Assembly (NCBI GenBank): GCA_040220455.1 | Contig: JAVJUS010000134.1 | Coordinates: forward strand, 1 to 64,000 | Length of the DNA stretch: 64,000 nt | Source: JAVJUS01 sp040220455 | GTDB lineage: Bacteria; Pseudomonadota; Alphaproteobacteria; DSM-16000; Inquilinaceae | Direction: 5' to 3' | In this document: in pieces, positions 1 to 8,217 of the stretch | Layout of the letters: every line of letters starts with the position of its first letter | Numbering within the stretch: the stretch's first letter is position 1 | Translations under genes and position numbers: made by a program | Notes under the pieces: model-generated | What the model saw: the letters and a program-made list of their open reading frames with translations, nothing else | The model's database searches: none | Told to the model about the DNA's origin: nothing

Positions 1-174
1 GATCCGCCCGCGCGCGACGGGCGAACGCACGACCGCCAGGAACAGCGTCGCCGCCGGCGCCAGGTCGTCGAGATAGGCGCCGGCGCCCGTCAGATAGGCC
101 GCGTCCTCCAGCCGCGCCAGCGACCGGCCGGTCCAGGGGGCGTCGGGCGGCTCCGCCGTCATCTCACGATCCAT
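1..174 (-). CDS. Molybdenum hydroxylase large subunit (xanthine/CO dehydrogenase family), N-terminal fragment
   Basis: The gene runs off the left edge; only the first 58 codons are present. The visible protein has the family N-terminus: a W-T-G-R-S-L-A-R-L-E-D block, then L-T-G-A-G-A-Y-L-D-D and a V-V-R-S-P stretch, as in xanthine dehydrogenase and carbon monoxide dehydrogenase large subunits. These cytosolic enzymes use a molybdopterin cofactor to hydroxylate purines, aldehydes or N-heterocycles. The Mo-binding region is outside the window, so the substrate cannot be judged. It is divergent from the AtzH-like operon across an A+T-rich region, which suggests joint control. The start is the ATG at 174. 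Confidence 0.8.
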   Translation of the reverse strand, partial: MDREMTAEPPDAPWTGRSLARLEDAAYLTGAGAYLDDLAPAATLFLAVVRSPVARGRI

Positions 175-245
175 CCTGGCGAGGTGGGCGCGCGCTCGTC
201 CGGAAGCGATAGTCGATCACTTGCCCGATGATGACGCCGAGCGAC

Positions 246-345
246 ATTTTTACAGAGGCGTAAGTAAAAAAGAGAAAATAGTCTGATTTTTACTTTTTGT
301 GCATTTACATTTTTCTAGACAGATGTCAATCGCCACTGTATCTTC
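246..345. promoter_or_regulatory. A+T-rich divergent promoter region with repeated TTTTTAC/GTAAAAA sites
   Basis: This island is strikingly A+T-rich in a G+C-rich window. TTTTTAC occurs at 247-253 and 287-293 and its complement GTAAAAA at 264-270. AAGTAAAAA (262-270) and TTTTTACTT (287-295) form a perfect 9-bp inverted repeat. GACAGATGTC (318-327) is a second small palindrome. It lies between the leftward molybdenum hydroxylase (start 174) and the rightward AtzH-like gene (start 388), so it probably holds both promoters and a regulator site. The regulator is not in the window. Confidence 0.5.
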
Positions 346-387
346 CTCTTGATATTCGCTACGACAACAGGACAGGAAGGCCACGGC

Positions 388-792
388 ATGACCGTCGAGA
401 GTTCCGACATCGACATCCCCGAGGTGTTGGCGGAGCTGGAGGCCGCCTTCGCGGCCTATGAGGACGCCCTGATGGCCGACCGCCCGGCGGACCTCGTCGC
501 CGCCTTCTGGGAGGATGCCCGCGCGATCCGCTACGGTGTCGCCGAGAACCTTCATGGTCATGCCGAGATCGCGGCCTTCCGCGCCAGTCGGTCGGCCAGC
601 GGCGGGGCGCCCAAGCGCACGACGACGCGCACCAGCATCACGACATTCGGTCGCGACTTCGGCACGACGAATATCGAATACGTGCGGGATTCGACGGGAC
701 TCCACGGCCGGCAGAGCCAGACCTGGGTACGCACCCCGGAGGGCTGGCGGATCGTCGCGGCGCATGTCTCCCTGATCCGCGACCGCGACTGA
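388..792 (+). CDS. atzH: AtzH/HpxZ-like protein (NTF2-like fold)
   Basis: A 134-residue single-domain protein resembling the AtzH/HpxZ (DUF3225) group: an acidic N-terminus, a helix with A-F-W-E-D, a G-R-D-F-G-T segment, then Q-S-Q-T-W-V-R-T-P-E-G-W-R-I-V-A-A-H-V-S near the end. AtzH of the cyanuric acid pathway is a decarboxylating amidohydrolase that turns 1,3-dicarboxyurea into allophanate, linking AtzE to AtzF. HpxZ relatives occur in purine and oxalurate clusters, so genes elsewhere in the window (AtzD/G/E/F-like) are what favour the AtzH role. The ATG at 388 has GGAAGG upstream and fits the family length; an in-frame start at 349 is less likely. The next gene begins 6 bases downstream. 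Confidence 0.7.
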   Translation: MTVESSDIDIPEVLAELEAAFAAYEDALMADRPADLVAAFWEDARAIRYGVAENLHGHAEIAAFRASRSASGGAPKRTTTRTSITTFGRDFGTTNIEYVRDSTGLHGRQSQTWVRTPEGWRIVAAHVSLIRDRD

Positions 793-798
793 CCCGGC

Positions 799-2103
799 AT
801 GGCCACGCCCGAAACAGGCAGCGACGCGAGCCCCGCTTACGGTTCCGCGGCGCTGCGGATCCGCGATGCTCGCCGCTGGACGGACGGGGCGTCGATCGAC
901 ATCGATCTCGAAGACGGTCGCATCGTTGCCGTCCACGCCGCGGGAACCGGCGGAACGTTCCCGGGCGCCGAGCTCGATGCCGCCGGCGCTCTCGCCGCGC
1001 CGCCCTTCGCCGAGCCGCACTACCATCTCGACAAGGCCTTCGCGGAGGCCGAGCCCCTGCCGGGCGGCACGCTGGCGGAACAGCTCGCCGCCATCGGTCG
1101 TGCGGCGGCGGACACGCCGGAGGCGACCTTCACCGAGAGGGCGGTGCGGGCGGCCGGGCTCATGGTGGCCAGCGGCGTCACGACGATCCGCACCTTCGCC
1201 GATATCGACCCCCATGTCGGCCTGCGCGTCTTCCGCGCCCTGCAAGAGGCCAAGCGCCGGCTTTCCGGCCTGGTCGATCTTCAGGTGATCGCCTTCCCGC
1301 AACACGGGCTGTTCACCGAGCCGGGGATCGCCGGGAACGTCGAGCGAGCGGTCGCCGAAGGCGCCGACGGGGTCGGCGGCCACCCCCAGCTCGAGCGGGA
1401 CGCGACGGACGGACATCGCCAGATCGAGCGGGTCTGCACCCTCGCCCGCGAGGCCGGTGTGCCGGTGGATTTCCATGTCGACGAGACCGACGATCCCGCC
1501 TCCGCCTGGCTCGCCCCCGTGGTCGAGGGGGCGCTGGCCGCCGGCCTGGCGGGGCGGATGTCGCTGGCTCACTGCAATAGCCTCGCCTGGAAGCCGCACG
1601 CCGAACGGGCGTCCCTGATCGCCCTGCTGGCCCAAGCCGGCGCGACCGTCGTCGTCAGCCCGACCTCCGGACTGCTGTTCCGCGGCCACGGCGCCGACGA
1701 TCCGACCCGGGGTATCGCCCCCGTCCGCGCGCTGCTCGACGGCGGCGTCCGGGTCGCCTGCGGGCAGGAGATCTACCGCTCGCTGTTCAGCCGCAACCTG
1801 CGATACCCCGATCCCCTGATGTCCGGCCAGCTTCTCGCCTACATGACCAGGATGGCCGACGACGCGGGGCTGGAGCGCGTCTTCGCCATGCTGACGGCCG
1901 ACGCGCCGGCGTCCCTCGGCCTCGCGCCGCGGCACCTCGTTCCCGGCGAGCCGGCCGATCTCGTCCTGCTCGACGGTGCTTGCGTCCAGGACGTGCTGAC
2001 CCGCCCGCCGCCGGCCCGGACGGTCATCAAGGCGGGCCGCGTCATCGCCCGGTCGCGCTTCGCCGCGGAGATCGCGGAACCGGGCACGGCGCTCGCGGTC
2101 TAG
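799..2103 (+). CDS. Cytosine-deaminase-like amidohydrolase with an altered metal site
   Basis: A 434-residue amidohydrolase-superfamily protein of cytosolic cytosine deaminase/AtzC type, expected to hydrolyse an exocyclic amine or ring bond of an N-heterocycle. Visible motifs are H74-Y-H76 in E-P-H-Y-H-L-D-K, H226 with E229 in V-D-F-H-V-D-E-T-D-D, and H258 in L-A-H-C-N. In cytosine deaminases the final metal ligand is the first Asp of G-H-D-D; here the segment reads C-G-Q-E-I (322-326), so the ligand would be Glu324 or is lost. It follows the AtzH-like gene by 6 bases, so the two are probably co-transcribed. Substrate unknown. Confidence 0.75.
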   Translation: MATPETGSDASPAYGSAALRIRDARRWTDGASIDIDLEDGRIVAVHAAGTGGTFPGAELDAAGALAAPPFAEPHYHLDKAFAEAEPLPGGTLAEQLAAIGRAAADTPEATFTERAVRAAGLMVASGVTTIRTFADIDPHVGLRVFRALQEAKRRLSGLVDLQVIAFPQHGLFTEPGIAGNVERAVAEGADGVGGHPQLERDATDGHRQIERVCTLAREAGVPVDFHVDETDDPASAWLAPVVEGALAAGLAGRMSLAHCNSLAWKPHAERASLIALLAQAGATVVVSPTSGLLFRGHGADDPTRGIAPVRALLDGGVRVACGQEIYRSLFSRNLRYPDPLMSGQLLAYMTRMADDAGLERVFAMLTADAPASLGLAPRHLVPGEPADLVLLDGACVQDVLTRPPPARTVIKAGRVIARSRFAAEIAEPGTALAV

Positions 2104-2114
2104 CTCCCGCCGGC

Positions 2115-3149
2115 TCACGGACCCGCGCTCCCGCCGGAACGGTCGAAGGCGAAGAGCGCGGCATGGCCGCCCGTGTGCCAGAACAGAACGGGCCCGGCGC
2201 CCGGCAGCGAGCCCTCCGCCACCCGCGTGGCCAGGCCCACCAGTGCCCGGCCCGTGTAGACCGGGTCGACGAACAGCCCGTCCAGCCGGGCGGCGGCGTC
2301 CATGGCTTCGAAATCCTCGCGTCCGGGCTTGGCATAGCCGTCGCCGTAGAACCGCTCGTCGACGATCCAGGCGTCCGGGGCGACCGTGCCGGGCCAGTCG
2401 AGCAGGGCGGCCGCCTCCGCCGCGAGGGCCGTCATCGCCGGAATCATCTCCGCGGCGGTCTTGCCGGTACTCAGGCCGACGACCGGCAGATCGATCCCGG
2501 CGATGGCGAGGCCGAGAACCAGCCCCGCCTGGGTTCCGCCGGTACCGGTGGGCATGACCAGGACATCGGGCCGCGGATCCGGCCCGGCGAGCTGGCCCGC
2601 CAGCTCGAACGCCGCCTCCACGAAGCCGAGGATGCCGAGCGCCGTGGATCCGCCGGGCGGCAGGACGAACGGCCGGTGGCCGGCGTCGCGCAATCGCGCG
2701 GCCTCGGCCGCCATCACCTCCGCCACCGGGCGACCCGCCGTGAAGAGCGTCCGGGCCCCCAGCAGGTCGCCCAGGATCAGGTTGCCGCTGGCGACCGCCG
2801 GCGGCGCGCCGTCGAGGACCAGCACCGGCTCCAGGCCGCAGCGCCGGGCGGCGGCCGCCGTCTGGACGGCGTTGTTGGACTGCACGAAGCCGGTCGCCAG
2901 GACGCTGTCGCATCCCTCCGCCAGGGCGCGCGCCATCAGGAATTCGAGCTTGCGCGCCTTGTTGCCGCCGAGCGCGAGACCCGAAAGGTCGTCGCGCTTG
3001 ACCAGGAGGGGCCGGCCGATCCGGCCCGCGAGGCGTGGATAGGTTTGGATCGGCGTCGGGCGCACGGCCATGAGCGGCACGCGGTCGATCGCCGCCAGCG
3101 CGCGCGACACCGCGGCGGGGACGTCGCCTCTCGCATCACTCCCCGACAT
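2115..3149 (-). CDS. dcyD: D-cysteine desulfhydrase / ACC deaminase family PLP enzyme
   Basis: A 344-residue fold-type II PLP enzyme. K-R-D-D-L-S-G and G-G-N-K-A-R-K near residues 51-67 place the cofactor lysine at Lys64, and P-T-G-T-G-G-T-Q-A-G forms the phosphate-binding loop. Family members cleave D-cysteine to pyruvate, sulfide and ammonia or open 1-aminocyclopropane-1-carboxylate; sequence reading alone does not separate these. It is the last gene of the leftward seven-gene operon and overlaps the upstream amidohydrolase gene by 14 bases. Its presence in a ring-degradation operon is unexpected and may mean that the pathway yields an amino-acid-like fragment. Confidence 0.75.
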   Translation of the reverse strand: MSGSDARGDVPAAVSRALAAIDRVPLMAVRPTPIQTYPRLAGRIGRPLLVKRDDLSGLALGGNKARKLEFLMARALAEGCDSVLATGFVQSNNAVQTAAAARRCGLEPVLVLDGAPPAVASGNLILGDLLGARTLFTAGRPVAEVMAAEAARLRDAGHRPFVLPPGGSTALGILGFVEAAFELAGQLAGPDPRPDVLVMPTGTGGTQAGLVLGLAIAGIDLPVVGLSTGKTAAEMIPAMTALAAEAAALLDWPGTVAPDAWIVDERFYGDGYAKPGREDFEAMDAAARLDGLFVDPVYTGRALVGLATRVAEGSLPGAGPVLFWHTGGHAALFAFDRSGGSAGP

Positions 3150-4605
3150 GGCGACCCTCCTCGTAGAAGCGGGCCAGCGCGGCCTGGTAGCGCTCCAGGA
3201 CGGGACGCCGGGCGCGCATCGTCGGCCCCGCGGCCCGGATCTGCTCCTCCAGCCGGGCCTCGAGATCGGGCAGGCACACCGTGCGCACCGCGCCGTCGGC
3301 GACGACGGGCCGGCCGTCGACGATCAGGCCGCGGACATGGCGGGCGGTGGCGCGCGCCAAGAAAACGTCGACCGGGTCGTTCAGCCCCTCGATCACGTCG
3401 CCCGCCATCGCCGCGTAGTCGATCATCAGGATATCGGCGGGCGCGCCCGGCGCGATCACGCCGGCATCGCGCCCCGTCACGGCGAGGGCTCCCGTGGCGA
3501 ACGCCGCGACCAGCAGGGCGTCGCGGTCAAGCCCCGGCTCGAAGCCGATGCCCGCCTGGACATGGCGGGCGAGCCTGAGCTCCCGCAGCGCGTCGCCGTC
3601 ATCGTCGAGGCCGAGGCTGTCGACGCCCAGGCCGAGGGTCACGCCCGCGGCGGCCATCGCCGGCCCCGGCGCCCGGCCCGAGCGGAGCCGCAGATTGGAA
3701 CTGGTGTTCAGGGAGACCGTCACGTCCCGCTCGGCCAGCAGCGCGATTTCATCGCCACGCAGCCAGACTCCGTGAGCCACGGTCAGCCGGGGCGAGAGCA
3801 GCCCGATCGCGTCGAGCCGCCCTAGAAGGTCGCCGCGGTAGGTGGCGTCGGCCCATTCCCGCTGGTAGCGCGTTTCCAGCAGATGCATGTGCACGCGCCG
3901 CCCGGTCTCGGCGGAGGATCGCGCCACGGCCTCGAGCAGGGCGTCGGAGCACCATTGCGGCGCGATCGGCCCGTGCTGGACGGCGACCAGCGGCCCGTCG
4001 AGCGCGGCGCCGAGCGCCTCGACCCGAGCGACCTGGTCGGCGGCGGCCAGCGGCGGCCGGGCCCAGGCCTCCGCCACGGCCCTGCGGTCGGCTTCGGGCA
4101 GCAGGGACAGCAGGGCGTCGTCGGGTCCGTAGGCGAGCAGGTTGCGGTCGCGCATCGGCAGGACCAGCGCGATGCGCAGGCCCACCGCCTCAGCCGCCGC
4201 CGCGGCGGCTTCCGCTTCTTCGCGATAGCGCTGCGGTTCGTGGACCAGGTGGCAATGGATCGACGCGCCGATTCCGCTGGCGGCGTGACGCGCGAACGCG
4301 ACCGCGGCGTTGAGCCAGGGATCGACCGGCGGGTTCAGGTAGATGCTGGGCAGCCAGCCCTCGAGCGGGGCGTGGAGACCGCCGTGGCAGCTATAGCGCG
4401 CGCCCCGCCCGTGTTCGTGAGCGTTGGCGATCGGCGGGAGGGCGAGAATGCCCCGGGCGTCGGGCGGCGCGTCCTCAATCGGCTCGACCGCCGTGACGAC
4501 CCCGTCGCGCCACGTCACACGCGCCGGGCCGCCCATCGGCCGGCGACCGGGCCGGGCGAGCAGCCGGCCGACGACGATCTCCCCGTCGCGCCCGGGCGTG
4601 GTCAC
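3136..4605 (-). CDS. Amidohydrolase, cytosine deaminase / ATZ-TRZ type
   Basis: A 489-residue metal-dependent amidohydrolase with the full ligand set: H63-E-H65 in N-A-H-E-H, a later H in V-H-M-H-L-L-E-T, a fourth in T-V-A-H-G-V-W-L, and the metal Asp in L-G-V-D-S. It most resembles deaminases of purines, pyrimidines and s-triazines. GTG at 4605 is chosen because it overlaps the stop of the upstream ring-opening amidohydrolase gene by 4 bases (GTGA). Long reading-frame extension upstream lies wholly inside that gene and is not used. It probably prepares the ring for its upstream partner or acts on the opened product; the substrate cannot be read from the sequence. Confidence 0.8.
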   Translation of the reverse strand: MTTPGRDGEIVVGRLLARPGRRPMGGPARVTWRDGVVTAVEPIEDAPPDARGILALPPIANAHEHGRGARYSCHGGLHAPLEGWLPSIYLNPPVDPWLNAAVAFARHAASGIGASIHCHLVHEPQRYREEAEAAAAAAEAVGLRIALVLPMRDRNLLAYGPDDALLSLLPEADRRAVAEAWARPPLAAADQVARVEALGAALDGPLVAVQHGPIAPQWCSDALLEAVARSSAETGRRVHMHLLETRYQREWADATYRGDLLGRLDAIGLLSPRLTVAHGVWLRGDEIALLAERDVTVSLNTSSNLRLRSGRAPGPAMAAAGVTLGLGVDSLGLDDDGDALRELRLARHVQAGIGFEPGLDRDALLVAAFATGALAVTGRDAGVIAPGAPADILMIDYAAMAGDVIEGLNDPVDVFLARATARHVRGLIVDGRPVVADGAVRTVCLPDLEARLEEQIRAAGPTMRARRPVLERYQAALARFYEEGRHVGE

Positions 4606-5717
4606 GCGACCGGCCCCGTCCGGGCGATCACGGCGACGACGCCGCCGCCGACCGGGCCCTGGTGATAGCCCCAGCCGGCCGAGACATAGGCCGCCGGGTC
4701 GCCGATGACGGACGCGACGACGGCGTTGAGGACCGCGCGGGCCGGCCGGGTATTGAGGTCGGAATCGGTCAGCAGGGTCGTGCGCCGGCCCCGGAGCAGG
4801 CCGTCCAGCGGCACCTGACCCTTGGCGAAGACCGCCGCGACCCGACCCCGCTCGGCCGGCGCCAGGCTGCCGGCGCAGGACAGGCCCGTGTCGCCGAGCG
4901 CGCCGCGGACCGCGTCGGCGTCGATCAGGTCGTCGAGCCGGCGGTGGGCGATGACGCAGTCCCCGCCGGCGCCGGGCGCATTGCCCATGACCACCACCTG
5001 GCAGCGCATCAATTCGATGCCCGCCGACGACGCGCCGCGCGTGGTGTAGAGCCCCGGATCGCCGCACAGCGCGCCGTCAGGCCAGTCCGGGGCGACCTCG
5101 CCGAGACCGACGGCGATGCCGAGCGCGCCGGCGCCGTTGGAAAAGCCGAGCGACTTCAGCGTGTCCGCGATCGACGGCTCCCGTCCCCGGGCCCGGGCCG
5201 CGTTGATGCGGTCGCTGGTCAGCAGCGGGCCCTTGACCTGCACATAGTGGACATCCTCGATCCCGGCGAGCCCGGCATCGGCGACGGCGGCGCGCGTCGC
5301 CTCGGCCACCAGATCGACCTGGGTGCGCGTGCCGACCTCCTCCGGCAGGAGATCGCGGGTCGCGGCCAGGCCGAGCGACAGGCGCCGGTCGCCGGCCGCC
5401 GCTTCGCTTCCGGCCGGTCGGCGGGCGAAGACGACGGCATGCGGCGTCATCACACCCTCGCAGCCACCGGACATGACGAAGGCGACGCGGGCGTCGACAT
5501 CCCCCGGCGCGCGGCCCGTCGCGGCGGCTAGGCAATCCCGGAACGCGCGATGGGCGAGCGGCCGGGAGTAGTCGTTGACCCGGCCGTTGCCCTCGGTCTT
5601 GGCGATCACGCAGCAGACCGTCTCGGGATCGACGGCGCCGCTGTCGAACAGATGCTCGAGCGGACCGACGTCGTCGGGCCCCGCCATGTCGAAACGGTGT
5701 ACGTCGACGGTCCACAT
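4602..5717 (-). CDS. Ring-opening amidohydrolase, cyanuric acid hydrolase/barbiturase family, paralog A
   Basis: A 371-residue member of the small cyanuric acid hydrolase/barbiturase family, a three-fold pseudo-symmetric fold with three Ser-Lys pairs. All three pairs are visible: K40/S83 (A-K-T-E-G-N-G, M-S-G-G), K162/S231 (V-K-G-P-L-L, S-S-A-G-I-E-L) and K299/S346. The third-domain loop reads S-A-G-W-G-Y-H-Q-G-P-V-G-G-G, whereas paralog B at 17486 has the more usual S-G-G-A-E-H-Q-G-P-D-G-G-G. That change in the active-site region suggests a different ring substrate. It sits between the importer genes (60 bases from the permease) and the amidohydrolase it overlaps. Confidence 0.85.
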   Translation of the reverse strand: MWTVDVHRFDMAGPDDVGPLEHLFDSGAVDPETVCCVIAKTEGNGRVNDYSRPLAHRAFRDCLAAATGRAPGDVDARVAFVMSGGCEGVMTPHAVVFARRPAGSEAAAGDRRLSLGLAATRDLLPEEVGTRTQVDLVAEATRAAVADAGLAGIEDVHYVQVKGPLLTSDRINAARARGREPSIADTLKSLGFSNGAGALGIAVGLGEVAPDWPDGALCGDPGLYTTRGASSAGIELMRCQVVVMGNAPGAGGDCVIAHRRLDDLIDADAVRGALGDTGLSCAGSLAPAERGRVAAVFAKGQVPLDGLLRGRRTTLLTDSDLNTRPARAVLNAVVASVIGDPAAYVSAGWGYHQGPVGGGVVAVIARTGPVA

Positions 5718-5777
5718 GATCCGTTCGGCCTTTCGGGAAAGCGGGTATCGGATCCCGGACCCGCCGGAATCCGGCCG

Positions 5778-6557
5778 TCAGACGCGCCGAAGCGCGCCCT
5801 CCAGGGTTGCGGTGGTCCAGAAAATCAGCAGGCCCAGCAGCATGCTCACGACGATCGCCGCCCACAGCAGGTCGAGTTCCCGCAAGGCGGCGGAATCGAG
5901 GATCAGGTAGCCGAGCCCGCGGTTGCCGGTCAGCCACTCCGACAGCATCGCGCCGAGGATCGCGATCGGCGCCGCGGTTCGCAGGCCCGAGAAGACGAAG
6001 CCGACGGCGTAGGGCAGGCGGACGTACCACAGGACTTCCGCCGGTCGGGCGTCGAGGACATGCATCATCTCGAGCGCGCCGCGCGGCAGGGAGACGTAGC
6101 CCCGCATGCAGTTGACCAAAATCGGGAAGAAGGCCGCCAGGACGACCACCGTCACGCCCGCCCAGAACCCGCGTCCGACCATCAGCGTGACGATCGGGGC
6201 GATCGCGACGACCGGCACCGAGCGCAGGGCGACCGCCCAGGGGAAGGCCAGGCGATGGGCCGCGGGGGAGGCGACGAAGAGGCCGCCGAGCACGACCGCG
6301 AGGGCGGCCGCGACGATCAGGCCGACGCCCGCCTCGGCCAGGGTGAAGAGCGCGTTGGCCAGGATCTTGTCGCCCTGCCCGACCAGCGCGCCGGCGGCGT
6401 CCAGCGGGGTCGGCATCAGATAGGGCGGCATGGCGAGGGCCCAAACCGCCCCTTGCCACAGCAGCGCGAAGGCGACGGCGAAGACGACGATGCTCGCGAC
6501 GCCGCGCAGCGCCACGCCGGCCCAGACAGGCAGTTCGCCCGTGCCACCCCGCGTCAT
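5778..6557 (-). CDS. ABC importer permease (SsuC/TauC type), second subunit
   Basis: A 259-residue inner-membrane permease of the nitrate/sulfonate/pyrimidine importer type, with about six hydrophobic helices and the cytoplasmic coupling motif around L-L-P-like Y-V-R-L-P-Y-A followed by the E-W-L-T-G-N-R-G-L-G-Y-L loop typical of this group. It overlaps the preceding permease gene by 4 bases (ATGA), which fixes the start at 6557. With its neighbour it makes a heterodimeric channel fed by the NMT1-type binding protein at 8210. A substrate similar to a hydroxymethylpyrimidine or other N-heterocycle is plausible from the binding-protein family and the enzymes in the operon. Confidence 0.85.
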   Translation of the reverse strand: MTRGGTGELPVWAGVALRGVASIVVFAVAFALLWQGAVWALAMPPYLMPTPLDAAGALVGQGDKILANALFTLAEAGVGLIVAAALAVVLGGLFVASPAAHRLAFPWAVALRSVPVVAIAPIVTLMVGRGFWAGVTVVVLAAFFPILVNCMRGYVSLPRGALEMMHVLDARPAEVLWYVRLPYAVGFVFSGLRTAAPIAILGAMLSEWLTGNRGLGYLILDSAALRELDLLWAAIVVSMLLGLLIFWTTATLEGALRRV

Positions 6558-7336
6558 GGCGCCGAGTCCCCCGGTCCCGTGCCGTCGGGCGGCGACCAGC
6601 GCACCACCCGCGCCTCGAGCCCGCCCATCAGGCCGTAGGCGCCAAGCGCGAGGACGACCGACACCGCCATGCACATCCAGACCTGCGGGACGTTGAAGGA
6701 GAACAGGGCGTAGGCCATCATCATGCCCAGCCCCCGGTCCGCGCCGACCCATTCGGAAACGATCGCGCCCAGGACCGCGCCCGCCGCCGAGATCTTCAGG
6801 CCCGCGAAGAGGTAGGGCAGCGCCCCCGGCAGCTCCAGGAGGCGGAGCCGGTCGATGCGCCCGGCCGCCAGCACGTGGAACAGTTCGCGATGACTGCGGT
6901 CGACCGCCCGCAGGCCCTGGATCGCGCCGACCAGCACCGGGAAGAAGCTGGCCAGGGCGGCGACGATGACGCGGGTCTCGGGCCCGGTGCCGAACCAGAC
7001 GACCAGGATCGGCGCGGCGGCGATCAGCGGGATGGCGTTGACCCCGACGGCGAAGTTGTAGAGCACGCCCTCCGCGCCGCGGACCAGCAGCGCCACGCCC
7101 GCCATGGCGATAGCGAGGGCGACGGCGGCAAGCCAGCCGATGACGGCCGCGCGCAGGGTCGGCGCCAGATGATGGGCGAGCGCGGCCCGGTCCTGCACGA
7201 ACTGGACGGCGACGGCCGATGGCGCCGGCACGCTCTGCGGCAGCGCGCCCATGGCGCCGAGCGCCTCCAGCATCGCCAGCACGCCGCCGATCCCGCCGAC
7301 GGTCCAGCCGAGTCCGGCCAGCCGGGCGGCGATCAT
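6554..7336 (-). CDS. ABC importer permease (SsuC/TauC type), first subunit
   Basis: A 260-residue permease homologous to its downstream partner. It has about six membrane helices, an A-A-P-I-L-V-V-W-F-G-T-G stretch, an L-P-G-A-L-P-Y-L-F-A-G-L coupling region and the S-E-W-V-G-A-D-R-G-L-G loop. The start overlaps the end of the ATPase gene by 4 bases and its own stop overlaps the next permease by 4 bases, so the importer subunits are likely translationally coupled. Two different permease genes rather than one homodimeric gene is common, but not universal, in this importer class. Confidence 0.85.
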   Translation of the reverse strand: MIAARLAGLGWTVGGIGGVLAMLEALGAMGALPQSVPAPSAVAVQFVQDRAALAHHLAPTLRAAVIGWLAAVALAIAMAGVALLVRGAEGVLYNFAVGVNAIPLIAAAPILVVWFGTGPETRVIVAALASFFPVLVGAIQGLRAVDRSHRELFHVLAAGRIDRLRLLELPGALPYLFAGLKISAAGAVLGAIVSEWVGADRGLGMMMAYALFSFNVPQVWMCMAVSVVLALGAYGLMGGLEARVVRWSPPDGTGPGDSAP

Positions 7337-8217
7337 CCGTCGTAGCCCGCCTCGGGGCCCGCCTCGGGCGATCCGTCGGCCCCGAACAGGGCCGAGCGGA
7401 CGGCGTTGACCGCCTCGACGAAGGCCGGCTCGCTCATCATCGACAGGCGCCGGGGGCGATCCAGCGGGATGTCGAGAACCTCGCGGATCCGGCCCGGCCG
7501 GGGACTCATGACGAAGACGCGGTCGGCCATGAAGACCGCCTCGGCGATGCTGTGGGTGACCAGCAGCGCGGTGCGCCTGCTCTCCGACCAGATGCGCAGG
7601 AGTTCCAGGTTCATGCGCTGGCGCGTGATCTCGTCGAGCGCGCCGAAGGGTTCGTCGAGCAGCAGCACCTCCGGATCGAGCGCCAGGGAGCGGGCGATCG
7701 ACACGCGCTGCTGCATGCCGCCCGACAACTGGTCGGGCAGCGCGTTCTCGAAACCCTCCAGGCCGACCAGCCGGATCAGGTCGTCCGGCGTCTGGCTCGG
7801 CTTCGTGCCGGCACGGTTCAGGGCCATCGGCAGGCGGATGTTCTCGCGCACGGTGCGCCAGGGCAGCAGGGTCGGGCTCTGGAAGACGAAGCCGATCCGC
7901 TGGGCGCGCCTCAGCGCCGCCGGCGTGACGCCACCCAGGCTGACCGTTCCCGCGCTCGGCGCGACGATGTCGGCGACGACGCGCAGCAGGGTCGACTTGC
8001 CGCAGCCGCTGGGGCCGATCACGGCGGCGAAGCCGCTGGCCGGAAGGTCGAGATCGACGCCGTCGAGCGCCGTCACCGTCTCGCGCTTCAGCCGGAACGT
8101 CACCGACAGTCCGCGCACGGCGAGGCCGCCGGACGGATCGCCGGCGGCCTGTTCCGACCGCTTCGTGTCGCCCTGCCTCGCCGGCGGCACCGGCGAGGGG
8201 GCATCCGCGTCAGGCAT
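7333..8217 (-). CDS. ABC importer ATPase (SsuB/TauB type)
   Basis: A 294-residue nucleotide-binding subunit. An atypical ~30-residue hydrophilic N-terminal extension precedes the domain. Walker A is G-P-S-G-C-G-K-S-T (68-76), the signature is L-S-G-G-M-Q-Q-R-V-S-I-A-R, and Walker B ends D-E-P-F-G-A-L-D-E, followed by the H-loop V-T-H-S-I-A-E-A. It drives uptake through the two permeases encoded just downstream. It overlaps the binding-protein gene by 8 bases. Confidence 0.9.
   Translation of the reverse strand: MPDADAPSPVPPARQGDTKRSEQAAGDPSGGLAVRGLSVTFRLKRETVTALDGVDLDLPASGFAAVIGPSGCGKSTLLRVVADIVAPSAGTVSLGGVTPAALRRAQRIGFVFQSPTLLPWRTVRENIRLPMALNRAGTKPSQTPDDLIRLVGLEGFENALPDQLSGGMQQRVSIARSLALDPEVLLLDEPFGALDEITRQRMNLELLRIWSESRRTALLVTHSIAEAVFMADRVFVMSPRPGRIREVLDIPLDRPRRLSMMSEPAFVEAVNAVRSALFGADGSPEAGPEAGYDG

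Noticed and set aside
250..2913. An 887-codon open frame on the minus strand
   Set aside because: It is antisense to the AtzH-like and deaminase genes, Arg/Gly/Pro-rich and without family motifs; such long false frames are usual at this G+C.
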